This document shows, piece by piece, positions 53,631 through 60,276 of a DNA stretch of 64,000 nt. The stretch lies in contig JAKEHY010000022.1 in the NCBI GenBank assembly GCA_022614805.1, forward strand, positions 23,864 to 87,863. Direction: 5' to 3'. Every line of letters begins with the position of its first letter. The first letter of the stretch is position 1. This DNA is from Candidatus Zixiibacteriota bacterium. Its GTDB lineage: Bacteria > Zixibacteria > MSB-5A5 > DSPP01. Made by a program: the position numbers and the translations under genes. Under the pieces are notes generated by a model. The model did not search any database and was not told the DNA's origin. It saw nothing but the letters and a program-made list of their open reading frames with translations.

Positions 53631-54464
53631 TTAATAATTAAAAACCTGGTCCAGCTTCCCCTGTTTCCGGGCGATGTATTCAATCCCGCGGTTGATAAGA
53701 ACCGAAAGAACAATCGAGAGAAGGGTGGTCATTGCCAAAATCAAAAGCAGTTTTTCATCCGACCAGGAAGCAAAAATTTTTGAAACCGGCTCCGCCATCA
53801 TCCCTCTTCTTAACGCTTCTAACCAATAAGTGATGGGAAAAGCGAGTGCTGCCGGCTCCATCCAGTCCGGCAGAACCTCGATGGGAAAAACCGCCCCGGA
53901 AACGAGGTAGAAAACCCCCGCCGTCCCCTCGGTCATAAAAAATCCGTGCCGCGCCGTCAACAACGTCAACGAAGCGAGGGCGATTCCCAAAGCAATCGTG
54001 GCGATGATGCCCAAAGGAAAACTCAAAATCATAAGCGGCCAATGCCCGAAGACAAGCTTGAGGTCGAAAATCCACACCCCCATAACCACCGTGACGATTA
54101 CCGCAAGTGTGGTGATGACGAGCTTGGGGATGCACCGTCCCAGCATATAAAAGTAGGTGACAATGGGGGCGAGATAGATGTACTTCAACATCTCGTACCG
54201 CTCCCTGTCCTCGTGGATGACAATGCCCACCCCCGCCAAAACGTTGGCCGTGTACATAAAGAAAGCGTTACCCAAATAGATGTAAGCGAACAATGCCGTC
54301 GAGATTTGCCCGCCCGCGACCACTTTGTACATCAGAACGAGAATCAAAGTGGAAAAAATCGGCCGAGTGATGGCGTAGGCGATGAAGGTGAACGGCTCCG
54401 CCCAGTTCGCCTCAATCTGCCAGCCCAGCCATCCGGCCGTCTTTATAGTCCGCCAAAGACCCAT
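53631..54464 (-). CDS. ABC-2 type exporter permease
   Basis: A 277-residue permease with six helices of the ABC-2 family (IYLGNAFFMYTANVLAGVGI, LASLTLLTARHGFFMTEGTA, GAVFPIEVLPDWMEPAALAF, ending VLINRGIEYIARKQGKL). It probably forms a heterodimer with the permease encoded just upstream. Substrate unknown; drug, lipid or polysaccharide are all possible. Confidence 0.9.
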   Translation of the reverse strand: MGLWRTIKTAGWLGWQIEANWAEPFTFIAYAITRPIFSTLILVLMYKVVAGGQISTALFAYIYLGNAFFMYTANVLAGVGIVIHEDRERYEMLKYIYLAPIVTYFYMLGRCIPKLVITTLAVIVTVVMGVWIFDLKLVFGHWPLMILSFPLGIIATIALGIALASLTLLTARHGFFMTEGTAGVFYLVSGAVFPIEVLPDWMEPAALAFPITYWLEALRRGMMAEPVSKIFASWSDEKLLLILAMTTLLSIVLSVLINRGIEYIARKQGKLDQVFNY

Positions 54465-54489
54465 ATTATTTATTCCCCTCTGTTTTTCC

Positions 54490-54512
54490 GTAGGGGCGAA
54501 CGGCGTTCGCCC
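54490..54512. repeat. Palindromic repeat family A copy
   Basis: GTAGGGGCGAACGGCGTTCGCCCT: GTAGGGGCGAAC facing GTTCGCCC, between the two permease genes. Confidence 0.8.
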
Positions 54513-54515
54513 TCT

Positions 54516-54553
54516 CCCCTCTCCACTCGGTGGAGAGGGGTCGGGGGTGAGGT
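54516..54553 (+). repeat. Palindromic repeat family E copy (hairpin plus G-rich tail)
   Basis: Stem CCCCTCTCCAC/GTGGAGAGGGG followed by TCGGGGGTGAGGT. The hairpin-plus-GGGGGT-tail layout parallels family B. Confidence 0.75.
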
Positions 54554-54554
54554 G

Positions 54555-55373
54555 TCACTGCCACCGCAACGTCAACCGCCCCTCTTTTTTCCCCAAATTT
54601 TCCATCTTCAAAAGGGCTTTGTTCGCCAGCCATAGAAATACAACCGAAAGAACTGCCAGAATCAGAATCTCCCACCCAATCGGCAAGAAGGCGTGCGTCC
54701 GTCCGGCTTCAAAAAACAACTGCCGCATCGCGTCGATGCCCAAGGTCAAGGGAATGAGCGAGGCGATGGTGCCGAGGGTGAATCCGAACGATTTTATCGG
54801 AAAATAAAAACCCGAAAAAACGTAAATGGGTTCCTGCAGCAAAGTCGAAATCTGCCAGGCGTCCCGCCCGAACATCAAAAAAACGGAGGAGGCCAGCATC
54901 CCCAGCCCGTAGAGCGCAACCATACAGAGCAAAAAGACCAAAACCAAAAGCGGCCAGGAAGAGGGCACCATCGTCACGTCAAAAAGCCAGATGCCGCCAA
55001 GGAGAATTACCACCGCCCGCGTAGTGGACATGAAAAGCCCGCCGAGCGCCATCCCTAACAAAATCGACATCCGCGAAATCGGCGCGATCAGATACAGCTC
55101 CAAATTTCCGGTTTCCTTTTCCCAGTAAAACTGCGAGGCCATCGACCAGAGCACGTTCAGCCAGTAGGCGGTCATAATCCCGCCCAAGATGACGAACCCG
55201 GTGAACTCCTTCGGTGCGCCGAGCGCCCGATAGACAAAAACGTAGGTCGCCACCGCCAGAAGCGGCATCATGATTTCAAAAAGTATCCACGACGGCTCCC
55301 GCTGCGCGCCGACGACGCGCACGTACGCCCTCCCCCAAATCGCCCGCAGGTTGGTTTTAAGCTCCGTCTTCAT
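54555..55373 (-). CDS. ABC-2 type exporter permease
   Basis: A 272-residue six-helix ABC-2 permease (FVILGGIMTAYWLNVLWSMA, FLLCMVALYGLGMLASSVFL, IYVFSGFYFPIKSFGFTLG). Together with the other permease and the ATPase it makes an exporter. The gap to the ATPase gene is 500 bp of repeats, unusual for an operon. Confidence 0.9.
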   Translation of the reverse strand: MKTELKTNLRAIWGRAYVRVVGAQREPSWILFEIMMPLLAVATYVFVYRALGAPKEFTGFVILGGIMTAYWLNVLWSMASQFYWEKETGNLELYLIAPISRMSILLGMALGGLFMSTTRAVVILLGGIWLFDVTMVPSSWPLLVLVFLLCMVALYGLGMLASSVFLMFGRDAWQISTLLQEPIYVFSGFYFPIKSFGFTLGTIASLIPLTLGIDAMRQLFFEAGRTHAFLPIGWEILILAVLSVVFLWLANKALLKMENLGKKEGRLTLRWQ

Positions 55374-55730
55374 CTAATTTTTCTCTGTCTTTGTAGGGGC
55401 AGGTCTTGCTTGCCCCGAGCGCAGTCGAGGGGTGCCTGCCCGCTTTTATGTTTCGTTTTTGTAGGGGCGCATTGCATGCGCCCTTCCCCTTCCCGTATCG
55501 GGAAGGGGTCAGGGGTTAGGTCATCTTTGTAGAGGCAGACCTCCGTGTCTGCCCTGTCTTTTCTGTCCCCCTTACCAAGGGGGACGAGGTCCGACTTGTC
55601 CCGAGCGAAGTCGAGGGAAGCACCGGAGGGGGTGTTTCGTAGGAGCACAACACTGTTGTGCCCTTCCTCCCTCTCTGTTTTACGAAGAGGGGGCCAGAGG
55701 GCTTGCCCCGAACGTAGTCGGGGGGTGAGG
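55374..55730. repeat. Composite cluster of palindromic repeats between exporter genes
   Basis: No real gene. It holds family A copies at about 55393-55443, 55461-55484, 55529-55557 and 55639-55664; family E hairpins at 55486-55520 and about 55667-55730; a family B copy at 55564-55633; and family D inserts (CCCGAGCGAAGTCGAGGG type) at about 55409-55433, 55595-55620 and 55700-55722. The D inserts lie inside the A, B and E elements. Confidence 0.8.
55564..55633 (+). repeat. Palindromic repeat family B copy with nested family D insert
   Basis: GTCCCCCTTACCAAGGGGGAC hairpin, then GAGGTCCGA, then a D palindrome (TTGTCCCGAGCGAAGTCGAG), then the GGAGGGGGT tail. Confidence 0.8.
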
Positions 55731-55806
55731 TCATCCCCCATTTTCCCCCAATCCCCTCCCCACCAGCGCTACAAAAACATCCTCCAGCGACGGCTCCCGT
55801 TCCATC
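55731..55806 (-). pseudogene. 3' remnant of a second ABC exporter ATPase
   Basis: A minus-strand stretch translating as REPSLEDVFVALVGRGLGEN and ending in a TGA is almost identical to the C-terminus of the intact ATPase (REPSLEDVFVALVGRGLSEN), 140 bp away, with several silent differences. It is what remains of a duplicated or second ATPase gene; everything upstream has been lost and replaced by repeat sequence. Confidence 0.8.
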
Positions 55807-55810
55807 TCCC

Positions 55811-55840
55811 CTGTCATTCCGAGCAAAGCGAGGAATCTGG
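55811..55840. repeat. Palindromic repeat family C copy
   Basis: TGTCATTCCGAGCAAAGCGAGGAATCT, an imperfect palindrome (ATTCCGAGC ... GCGAGGAAT). This sequence type recurs in many bacterial genomes. It lies between the ATPase remnant and the intact ATPase stop. Confidence 0.7.
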
Positions 55841-55873
55841 GTGGCGGGGTGCAGGGTCATCTTTTCCGCGACC

Positions 55874-56857
55874 TTAAGTTCCGTTCTCACTCAATCCTCG
55901 TCCGACAAGTGCTACAAAAACGTCCTCCAGCGACGGCTCCCGCTTGGAAAGCGAGCGAATCTTCGACCCCGAATGCTCCACTAACTTCGTCACCTTGGAA
56001 ATTCCCGCCTCATCCTTCAAAATGATTTTCAAAACCGTTTTCTCCTCGGCGTGCTTGTGCTCGAAGGCAAAGTTCACCACCTCCGGAATTTCGGAAAACT
56101 TTTCCAGATGGTCGGTCAATAAATCCACGTCCAATTGGTAGATGGCATCCTGCTGCAGTTTGCGCTTCAAGGCCGAAGGCGTGTCGCATTCCAGAACCTG
56201 GCCGCGGTCGATAATCGCCACTCGGTCGCAAAGCTCATCCGCCTCTGCCATATAGTGGGTAGTGAGTAAAAGCGTGCGGTCGGTTTTTTCCTTCATCCAT
56301 TCCTTGATGAAAGCCCGCACCTCCCGCGCAATCTGCACGTCCAGCCCCAAAGTCGGCTCGTCCAGAAACAAAATTTTCGGGTCGGGGACGAACCCCCGGA
56401 TGATGTTCATCTTCTGCCGCATCCCGGTGGAAAGCTTGCCGACTTTCGTCTTGGCGAATTCCCAAAGCCCGAATTTTTTCAGCATAAAGTCAATCCGCTC
56501 CAGCGCGAGCTTGGACGGCACGCCGTAGAATTGCGAAAACATCCACAAATTTTCCCGCACGTTTAGAATTCCGTAGCCGGAATGCTCCCCGCCGGAGACC
56601 ATATTGATGCGTTTGCGCACCTCTTCCGGGTGCGCGGCCACGTCCACGCCATCCACGAATGCCTTGCCGGAGGAGGGCAGAAGCAGGGTGGATAAAATTT
56701 TGATGAGCGTGGTCTTCCCCGCGCCGTTCGGGCCAAGAAGGCCGAAAAGCTCCCCCGGCCGGATTTCGATATCCACCCCGGCCAGAGCCACCGTTTCGGC
56801 CTCTTTTTTGGTGCGGAAGACCCGCTTTAAATTTTCAGTTTTAACCGCCAAGTTCAT
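55874..56857 (-). CDS. ABC-2 exporter ATP-binding protein
   Basis: A 327-residue ATPase of the DrrA/CcmA group. Walker A is GLLGPNGAGKTTLIKIL near residue 45, the signature is KLSTGMRQKMNIIRG, Walker B LFLDEPTLGLD, and the switch His is in LLLTTHYM. The C-terminal 90 residues (DUF4162-like) end in the REPSLEDVF block usual for this group. It drives the two ABC-2 permeases encoded 0.5-2.2 kb downstream. Confidence 0.94.
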   Translation of the reverse strand: MNLAVKTENLKRVFRTKKEAETVALAGVDIEIRPGELFGLLGPNGAGKTTLIKILSTLLLPSSGKAFVDGVDVAAHPEEVRKRINMVSGGEHSGYGILNVRENLWMFSQFYGVPSKLALERIDFMLKKFGLWEFAKTKVGKLSTGMRQKMNIIRGFVPDPKILFLDEPTLGLDVQIAREVRAFIKEWMKEKTDRTLLLTTHYMAEADELCDRVAIIDRGQVLECDTPSALKRKLQQDAIYQLDVDLLTDHLEKFSEIPEVVNFAFEHKHAEEKTVLKIILKDEAGISKVTKLVEHSGSKIRSLSKREPSLEDVFVALVGRGLSENGT

Positions 56858-56944
56858 TTCCTTTATCCCGAGGGCTTCCCTAATTGGGGGAAACCGAGGG
56901 ACTAAACAGTTATGGGGGAGCTCCGCTCCCGAACCGCCCGCCTT

Positions 56945-56983
56945 CCCCCTTCCCGCTTCGGGAAGGGGGCCAGGGGGTTAGGT
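56945..56983 (+). repeat. Palindromic repeat family E copy
   Basis: Stem CCCCCTTCCC/GGGAAGGGGG with tail CCAGGGGGTTAGGTTC, upstream of the exporter ATPase gene. Confidence 0.75.
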
Positions 56984-56997
56984 TCACCCATAAACAC

Positions 56998-57033
56998 AAA
57001 AAAAGCCGCATCCCCGACGTCGGGGCGCGGCCC
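56998..57033 (-). terminator. Terminator-like hairpin (minus-strand T-run)
   Basis: A 14-bp perfect palindrome CCCCGACGTCGGGG extended by GCCGC/GCGGC; read on the minus strand it is followed by seven T. It lies ahead of the ATPase gene with no upstream minus-strand gene to end, so it may be a leader element. Confidence 0.55.
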
Positions 57034-57196
57034 AAAAAGTCGAGTTTCTCCGTCAGTTATTTTCCGTCAAAATTTTCATTCGAGGCAAAGATACACTTAA
57101 ACCCGCCACTGTCAAGCCAAACCTATGTCATCACGCCTCTCATTGATTACCTACCTGCTAAGACGTATATTCGCGACAAAATGAGAAAGATAGAAG

Positions 57197-57880
57197 ATGA
57201 GTTCTGATAACGAAAAAATTAAATGGACAGATAAGGCTTCCGTAGCTCTATCATTTTCTGCACTTCTTTCATCCATATGTGTGGCTTGGATCGCTTTAAA
57301 CCTCACTTGTAGCCAACAAAAATGGCAAGAAACAATCAGACGGAATGAAATCGCGCCAGACATTCAATTATCAGCGGAAACAGGACTTGACCAGAAAACA
57401 CTTGAGCGAGCAACTATAGTTTTTGAAAACATCGGACGAGGCACCGCCCAAAATATAATGGTCTGGATCAGATATTTAGATACTATCAGAATTGCGGTAA
57501 TTCAGGAGTTTATTCCACTAAACGGGGGGCCAGAGCAAAACTATATTAAACCAAATGAAAAATTGAAATTCTTTGTTGACTTAGTCAATATCTTGGGGGA
57601 AGAATATCCTAAGAAAACCCTGAATGAAAAAATAGAAATTGTACCCCGTTTAAGTTGGACTTTCTATTTTTCTTACTTCGATATTGACGGAAACGAAAAA
57701 CTGTTAGTTACAACGGTTAATCCCGCCGGAATTGGTGCAGGAATCATACTCCACACAGGCGCAGAAACACTCGACTCAATCTTTCTATCACTGCCTCCCT
57801 CACGGAAGCATATTTATGAAGAGAAAGACATCGATATAAGAGATGAATTTGGTTTGGTTAAAAAGGAACTAATTGAATAA
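57197..57880 (+). CDS. AT-rich membrane-anchored protein of unknown function
   Basis: A 227-residue protein with one N-terminal helix (SALLSSICVAWIALNLTC) and a beta-rich remainder (ATIVFENIGRGTAQNIMVWI, RLSWTFYFSYFDIDGNEKLL) that looks like an Ig-like or receptor-type sandwich. No family recognised. Its codon use is markedly A/T-rich compared with the exporter genes, a sign of transfer. It is a lone gene between two repeat clusters. Confidence 0.6.
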   Translation: MSSDNEKIKWTDKASVALSFSALLSSICVAWIALNLTCSQQKWQETIRRNEIAPDIQLSAETGLDQKTLERATIVFENIGRGTAQNIMVWIRYLDTIRIAVIQEFIPLNGGPEQNYIKPNEKLKFFVDLVNILGEEYPKKTLNEKIEIVPRLSWTFYFSYFDIDGNEKLLVTTVNPAGIGAGIILHTGAETLDSIFLSLPPSRKHIYEEKDIDIRDEFGLVKKELIE

Positions 57881-57944
57881 TCAACTATTTTTGTTAAAGA
57901 ACTTAAATATTCCGCTTACTCCACCACCCCCGACAGCCTAAATC

Positions 57945-57990
57945 ACCCCCTCCGGCCTTTCAGGCCTCGTCCCCCTTGTCAAAGGGGACA
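57945..57990 (-). repeat. Palindromic repeat family B copy
   Basis: Read on the minus strand: GTCCCCTTTGACAAGGGGGAC, then GAGGCCTGAAAGGCC, then GGAGGGGGT. This is the most complete family B unit, with a second small palindrome in the tail. Confidence 0.8.
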
Positions 57991-58010
57991 AAAAAAACAA
58001 AACGCTCTTC

Positions 58011-58044
58011 TGTCCCCTTGTGTTTAAGAGGGACGGCAGGGGGT
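58011..58044 (+). repeat. Palindromic repeat family B copy
   Basis: TGTCCCCTTGTGTTTAAGAGGGAC, then GGCAGGGGGT; a diverged copy directly left of the DUF559 element and in the same orientation as its left terminal repeat. Confidence 0.8.
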
Positions 58045-58048
58045 AACG

Positions 58049-58086
58049 ATTTTGTCCCCCTGTACTTAAGGGGGACTATAGGGGGT
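58049..58086 (+). repeat. Left terminal inverted repeat (family B)
   Basis: ATTTTGTCCCCCTGTACTTA then AGGGGGACTATAGGGGGT. Two mismatches, AC versus GT in the loop, separate it from the right repeat. Confidence 0.9.
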
Positions 58087-58134
58087 TGTTCGCCCCTTGA
58101 TAAATGAGAGTTGCGGAAGATATATTTCGCACGA

Positions 58135-58548
58135 ATGACCAAAATCTACAACAAGTCCGCCGAGAAACAGAAACGAAGCCGGCTTCGAAATCAAATGTCG
58201 CCGGCAGAAGCCATTCTCTGGTCGAAGCTTTCGAAAAGGCAGGTTTTGGGATTTAAGTTCCGCCGTCAATACGGCGTCGGGTCGTATGTTTTGGATTTCT
58301 TCTGCCCGGACGCAAAATTGGCGATTGAGGTTGACGGCGACAGCCACTTTCAAGAAGATGCCGCCGAATACGATGGAAAAAGGCAGGCCGCCATTGAAAA
58401 ATTGGGAATCCATTTTTTGCGGTTCACCAATCAGGAAATTCGTAAAAATCTTTTTGACGTCCTGAAAACGATAACGGAGACGGTTGGAAAAACCGGAAAA
58501 CAGGCGGGGCGGAAAGCGAGGCAAAACACCCCCTATAGTCCCCCTTAA
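58135..58548 (+). CDS. DUF559 (Vsr-like) endonuclease
   Basis: A 137-residue PD-(D/E)XK-superfamily protein. It matches DUF559 along its length: EKQKRSRLRNQMSPAEAILW, LGFKFRRQYGVGSYVLDFFC, then LAIEVDGDSHF. Likely metal ligands are the Asp of VLDFFCP and the Glu of AIEVDG, with the following His. Vsr nicks DNA at mismatches; DUF559 members have no settled function. ATG 58135 fits the family start; the frame opens at TTG 58111. The last seven codons and the TAA are read through the right terminal inverted repeat (NTPYSPP), so the gene is physically joined to the repeat. Confidence 0.9.
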   Translation: MTKIYNKSAEKQKRSRLRNQMSPAEAILWSKLSKRQVLGFKFRRQYGVGSYVLDFFCPDAKLAIEVDGDSHFQEDAAEYDGKRQAAIEKLGIHFLRFTNQEIRKNLFDVLKTITETVGKTGKQAGRKARQNTPYSPP

Positions 58549-58565
58549 ACACAGGGGGACAAAAT
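58528..58565 (-). repeat. Right terminal inverted repeat (family B)
   Basis: The reverse complement reads ATTTTGTCCCCCTGTGTTTA then AGGGGGACTATAGGGGGT, inverted relative to the left end. It overlaps the 3' end of the DUF559 gene. Confidence 0.9.
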
Positions 58566-58580
58566 ATTGTTTTGTTTTTC

Positions 58581-58674
58581 TGTCCCCCTTAACAAGCCTG
58601 CCCCGAGCATAGCCGAGGGAGGGGACGAGGCCCGACTTGTCCCGAGCGAAGTCGAGGGAAGGGTCGGAGGGGGT
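58581..58674 (+). repeat. Family B copy with two nested family D palindromes
   Basis: TGTCCCCCTTAACAAG, then a D insert (GCCCCGAGCATAGCCGAGGG) inside what should be the loop/right arm, then GGGGACGAGGCCCGA, then a second D insert (TGTCCCGAGCGAAGTCGAGG) in the tail, then GGAGGGGGT. Confidence 0.75.
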
Positions 58675-58837
58675 AGTATTCCAAGCGGGACGAGACCCGA
58701 AAGATCGAAGGGTAGTATTTCAATGACTTAATCCTTTCGCCCCCTTGAGCTTGCCAATTCGACCCATCTACTCCTCTTCACTAAAAAACCCCCTTTTTCC
58801 TGCCGATTAATAAGGATATACGGTAAAAGGAGACCCT

Positions 58838-59080
58838 ATGAAGAATAAACGTAATCAGCAAACGGCTGAAATAACCCCAAAAGCGACTGCAACTATGCCC
58901 CACTTGGTGGAAATCCAAGGGCTTTTGGATTCACTGACGGCAAAATTGGAATCGCTGCCCGGAGGCCAGGGCCGCGCGATTTGGAAAAACGTCATCCACA
59001 CCGTGCGGGATGACGTGAAAAAGTATGAACAGAAGCTTTTAGAGAACCTCCCGCCGATGTCCACCGTCGAGCGGGTGTAA
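58838..59080 (+). CDS. Small soluble helical protein of unknown function
   Basis: An 80-residue protein starting at ATG 58838 behind AAAAGGAGA. It is mostly helical (LVEIQGLLDSLTAKLESL, IHTVRDDVKKYEQKLLENL) with no known motif. The good ribosome-binding site argues that it is real. Confidence 0.6.
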   Translation: MKNKRNQQTAEITPKATATMPHLVEIQGLLDSLTAKLESLPGGQGRAIWKNVIHTVRDDVKKYEQKLLENLPPMSTVERV

Positions 59081-59105
59081 TCGCCGAACTTGAAAGTAAC
59101 AAAAA

Positions 59106-59178
59106 AGCCGCCGAGCGGGTTTGAACCGCTGACCTGCTGATTACGAATCAGCTGCTCTACCAGCTGAGCTACGGCGGC
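59106..59178 (-). tRNA. tRNA-Thr (anticodon CGT)
   Basis: A complete cloverleaf on the minus strand: acceptor GCCGCCG/CGGCGGC, D arm AGCTCAGCTGGTAGAGC, anticodon stem GCTGA/TCAGC with loop TTCGTAA (anticodon CGT, reads ACG), and T arm with GGTTCAAACC. The CCA end is not encoded. Confidence 0.95.
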
Positions 59179-59303
59179 GTTGAAACGAAAAATACGCCCC
59201 GTCCAAAATTTAGCAAGCAGAGTTTAATTTTGGGAAACTCGATTTTTCTTCCCCTTGAGGGGAGGGATTAAGGGTGGGGTCAATCCCAGTTGGCAAAACG
59301 AAA

Positions 59304-59933
59304 TCAATCCTTCCACCGAAAATGATGCAAAACAAGCCATAGGAACAGGCAATCATCCTCCGAAGGCCGCCCGGTGAACCCCCGCCAGGCGCGGAAGTGG
59401 TGGATGGCAAAGGGAACGCCGTCCGCGTTGACTTTATCGGAAACGATGCCGATGTGGTTTGGCTTCCCGTTCCCCATAATGTCCCAGACGATGATATCAC
59501 CCGGCTGATACAAGCGGGGTGCATCCTCTTTTGAACCGACCGGCAGAACTTCAGCGTGGCGGCGGAAGAAAACAACCAGGTTGCGCGTGCGGCGGTGGTC
59601 GATATTGGAATCTGGCGTGGAAATGCCGTATGACGCGGGGGATTTTTTGATGTCTTCAAAAACCAATTTCTGCAGGTCACTCGAATTATCCGAGGCGAAT
59701 CGGAAGGCGCGGATGACCATATCCACGCAGGCCCCCCATTGCCAACCGGGGTCGCCGAGCGGGTATTTCATCCGCACATAGCGGTTGTCATAAACCGGCG
59801 CGCGGGAGACGGAAACCCGCCCCCCTTCCACCAGTTTTTCTCCAAACCCTTTTTCGGCCGCCGTCGCAGGCGGAAAAACAAAATAAATGAACAAAAGCAA
59901 AACGGCAAAACCCATTCGGTCAAAGACAGTCAA
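59304..59933 (-). CDS. DUF1287-family exported protein
   Basis: A 209-residue exported protein with a signal peptide (FAVLLLFIYFVFPPATA). DUF1287 hallmarks are ACVDMVIRAF, LQKLVFEDIKKSPASYG, NIDHRRTRNLVVFFRRH, GDIIVWDIMGNGKPNHIGIV and a C-terminal EDDCLFLWLVLHHFRW. The conserved Cys and His suggest an NlpC/P60-like papain fold, so cell-wall peptide cleavage is a plausible inference. TTG 59933 with GGGAGG five bases upstream is preferred over ATG 59915. Confidence 0.9.
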   Translation of the reverse strand: MTVFDRMGFAVLLLFIYFVFPPATAAEKGFGEKLVEGGRVSVSRAPVYDNRYVRMKYPLGDPGWQWGACVDMVIRAFRFASDNSSDLQKLVFEDIKKSPASYGISTPDSNIDHRRTRNLVVFFRRHAEVLPVGSKEDAPRLYQPGDIIVWDIMGNGKPNHIGIVSDKVNADGVPFAIHHFRAWRGFTGRPSEDDCLFLWLVLHHFRWKD

Positions 59934-60034
59934 GTTTTCCTCCCAATAATTATACAGGAGAGATTTAAATTATGCGGGAGATGCTTTGGAAAGAATTAAG
60001 CCGGAAAAACGAACGCGGCTGATTTCGTTGAAAC

Positions 60035-60265
60035 TTAAATCTCGCGGGCCTTCAGCCGGAGCTTGAGCCCCTGGTAAAAATCATCCCAATAATCGGGCGG
60101 ATGCTCAAAGACCAGGGCCTCCCGGACGGTTTCGTCCACCGCCTTCAGTTCTTCGTAAGCGCTTTTACAGTCCGGACATCGGGCCAGGTGCCGTTGGACG
60201 GCCCCTTCCGGCCTTCCGGCCGGGTCGTGGCGGGCCAGTTTTTCCACCACCTCGCGGCATTCCAT
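60035..60265 (-). CDS. Zinc-binding anti-sigma factor-like protein (zf-HC2)
   Basis: A 76-residue protein with the zinc-binding anti-sigma motif: Cys in MECREVV and HLARCPDCKSAY (H-x3-C-x2-C), then a short helical tail without a membrane helix. It should bind and hold the ECF sigma factor encoded 11 bases upstream. AAAGGAGG precedes ATG 60265. The lack of a membrane anchor implies a cytoplasmic sensor. Confidence 0.88.
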   Translation of the reverse strand: MECREVVEKLARHDPAGRPEGAVQRHLARCPDCKSAYEELKAVDETVREALVFEHPPDYWDDFYQGLKLRLKAREI

Positions 60266-60276
60266 TTACGCCTCCT

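Larger units (their letters stand above)
56858..57196. other. Spacer with family E repeat and terminator-like hairpin
   Basis: No gene seen. It contains a family E hairpin with tail at 56945-56983 (CCCCTTCCCGCTTCGGGAAGGGGG, then CCAGGGGGTTAGG) and a GC-rich hairpin at 56998-57033. Both divergent promoters should lie here; none is clear. Confidence 0.6.
58049..58565. mobile_element. DUF559 element with 38-bp terminal inverted repeats
   Basis: The left end 58049-58086 and the reverse complement of the right end 58528-58565 agree at 36 of 38 positions. Each end is a hairpin (GTCCCCCT/AGGGGGAC, seven-base loop) plus the tail TATAGGGGGT. The 441 bases between hold only the DUF559 gene, whose stop codon lies in the right repeat. 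No target-site duplication is evident. Calling this a mobile element is inference from structure. Confidence 0.65.

Noticed and set aside
54490..55664. Possible CRISPR array because of many short repeats
   Set aside because: Spacing is irregular, repeats belong to several palindromic families with differing cores, and no cas genes are present.
55516..55890. A 124-codon frame that could be annotated as a hypothetical protein
   Set aside because: It translates repeat families B, C, D and E (for example IPRFARND) and the ATPase relic; it is not a gene.
59106..59178. tRNA gene as an integration site for the DUF559 patch
   Set aside because: The tRNA lies about 540 bp away, with no integrase and no duplicated tRNA end found near the patch.
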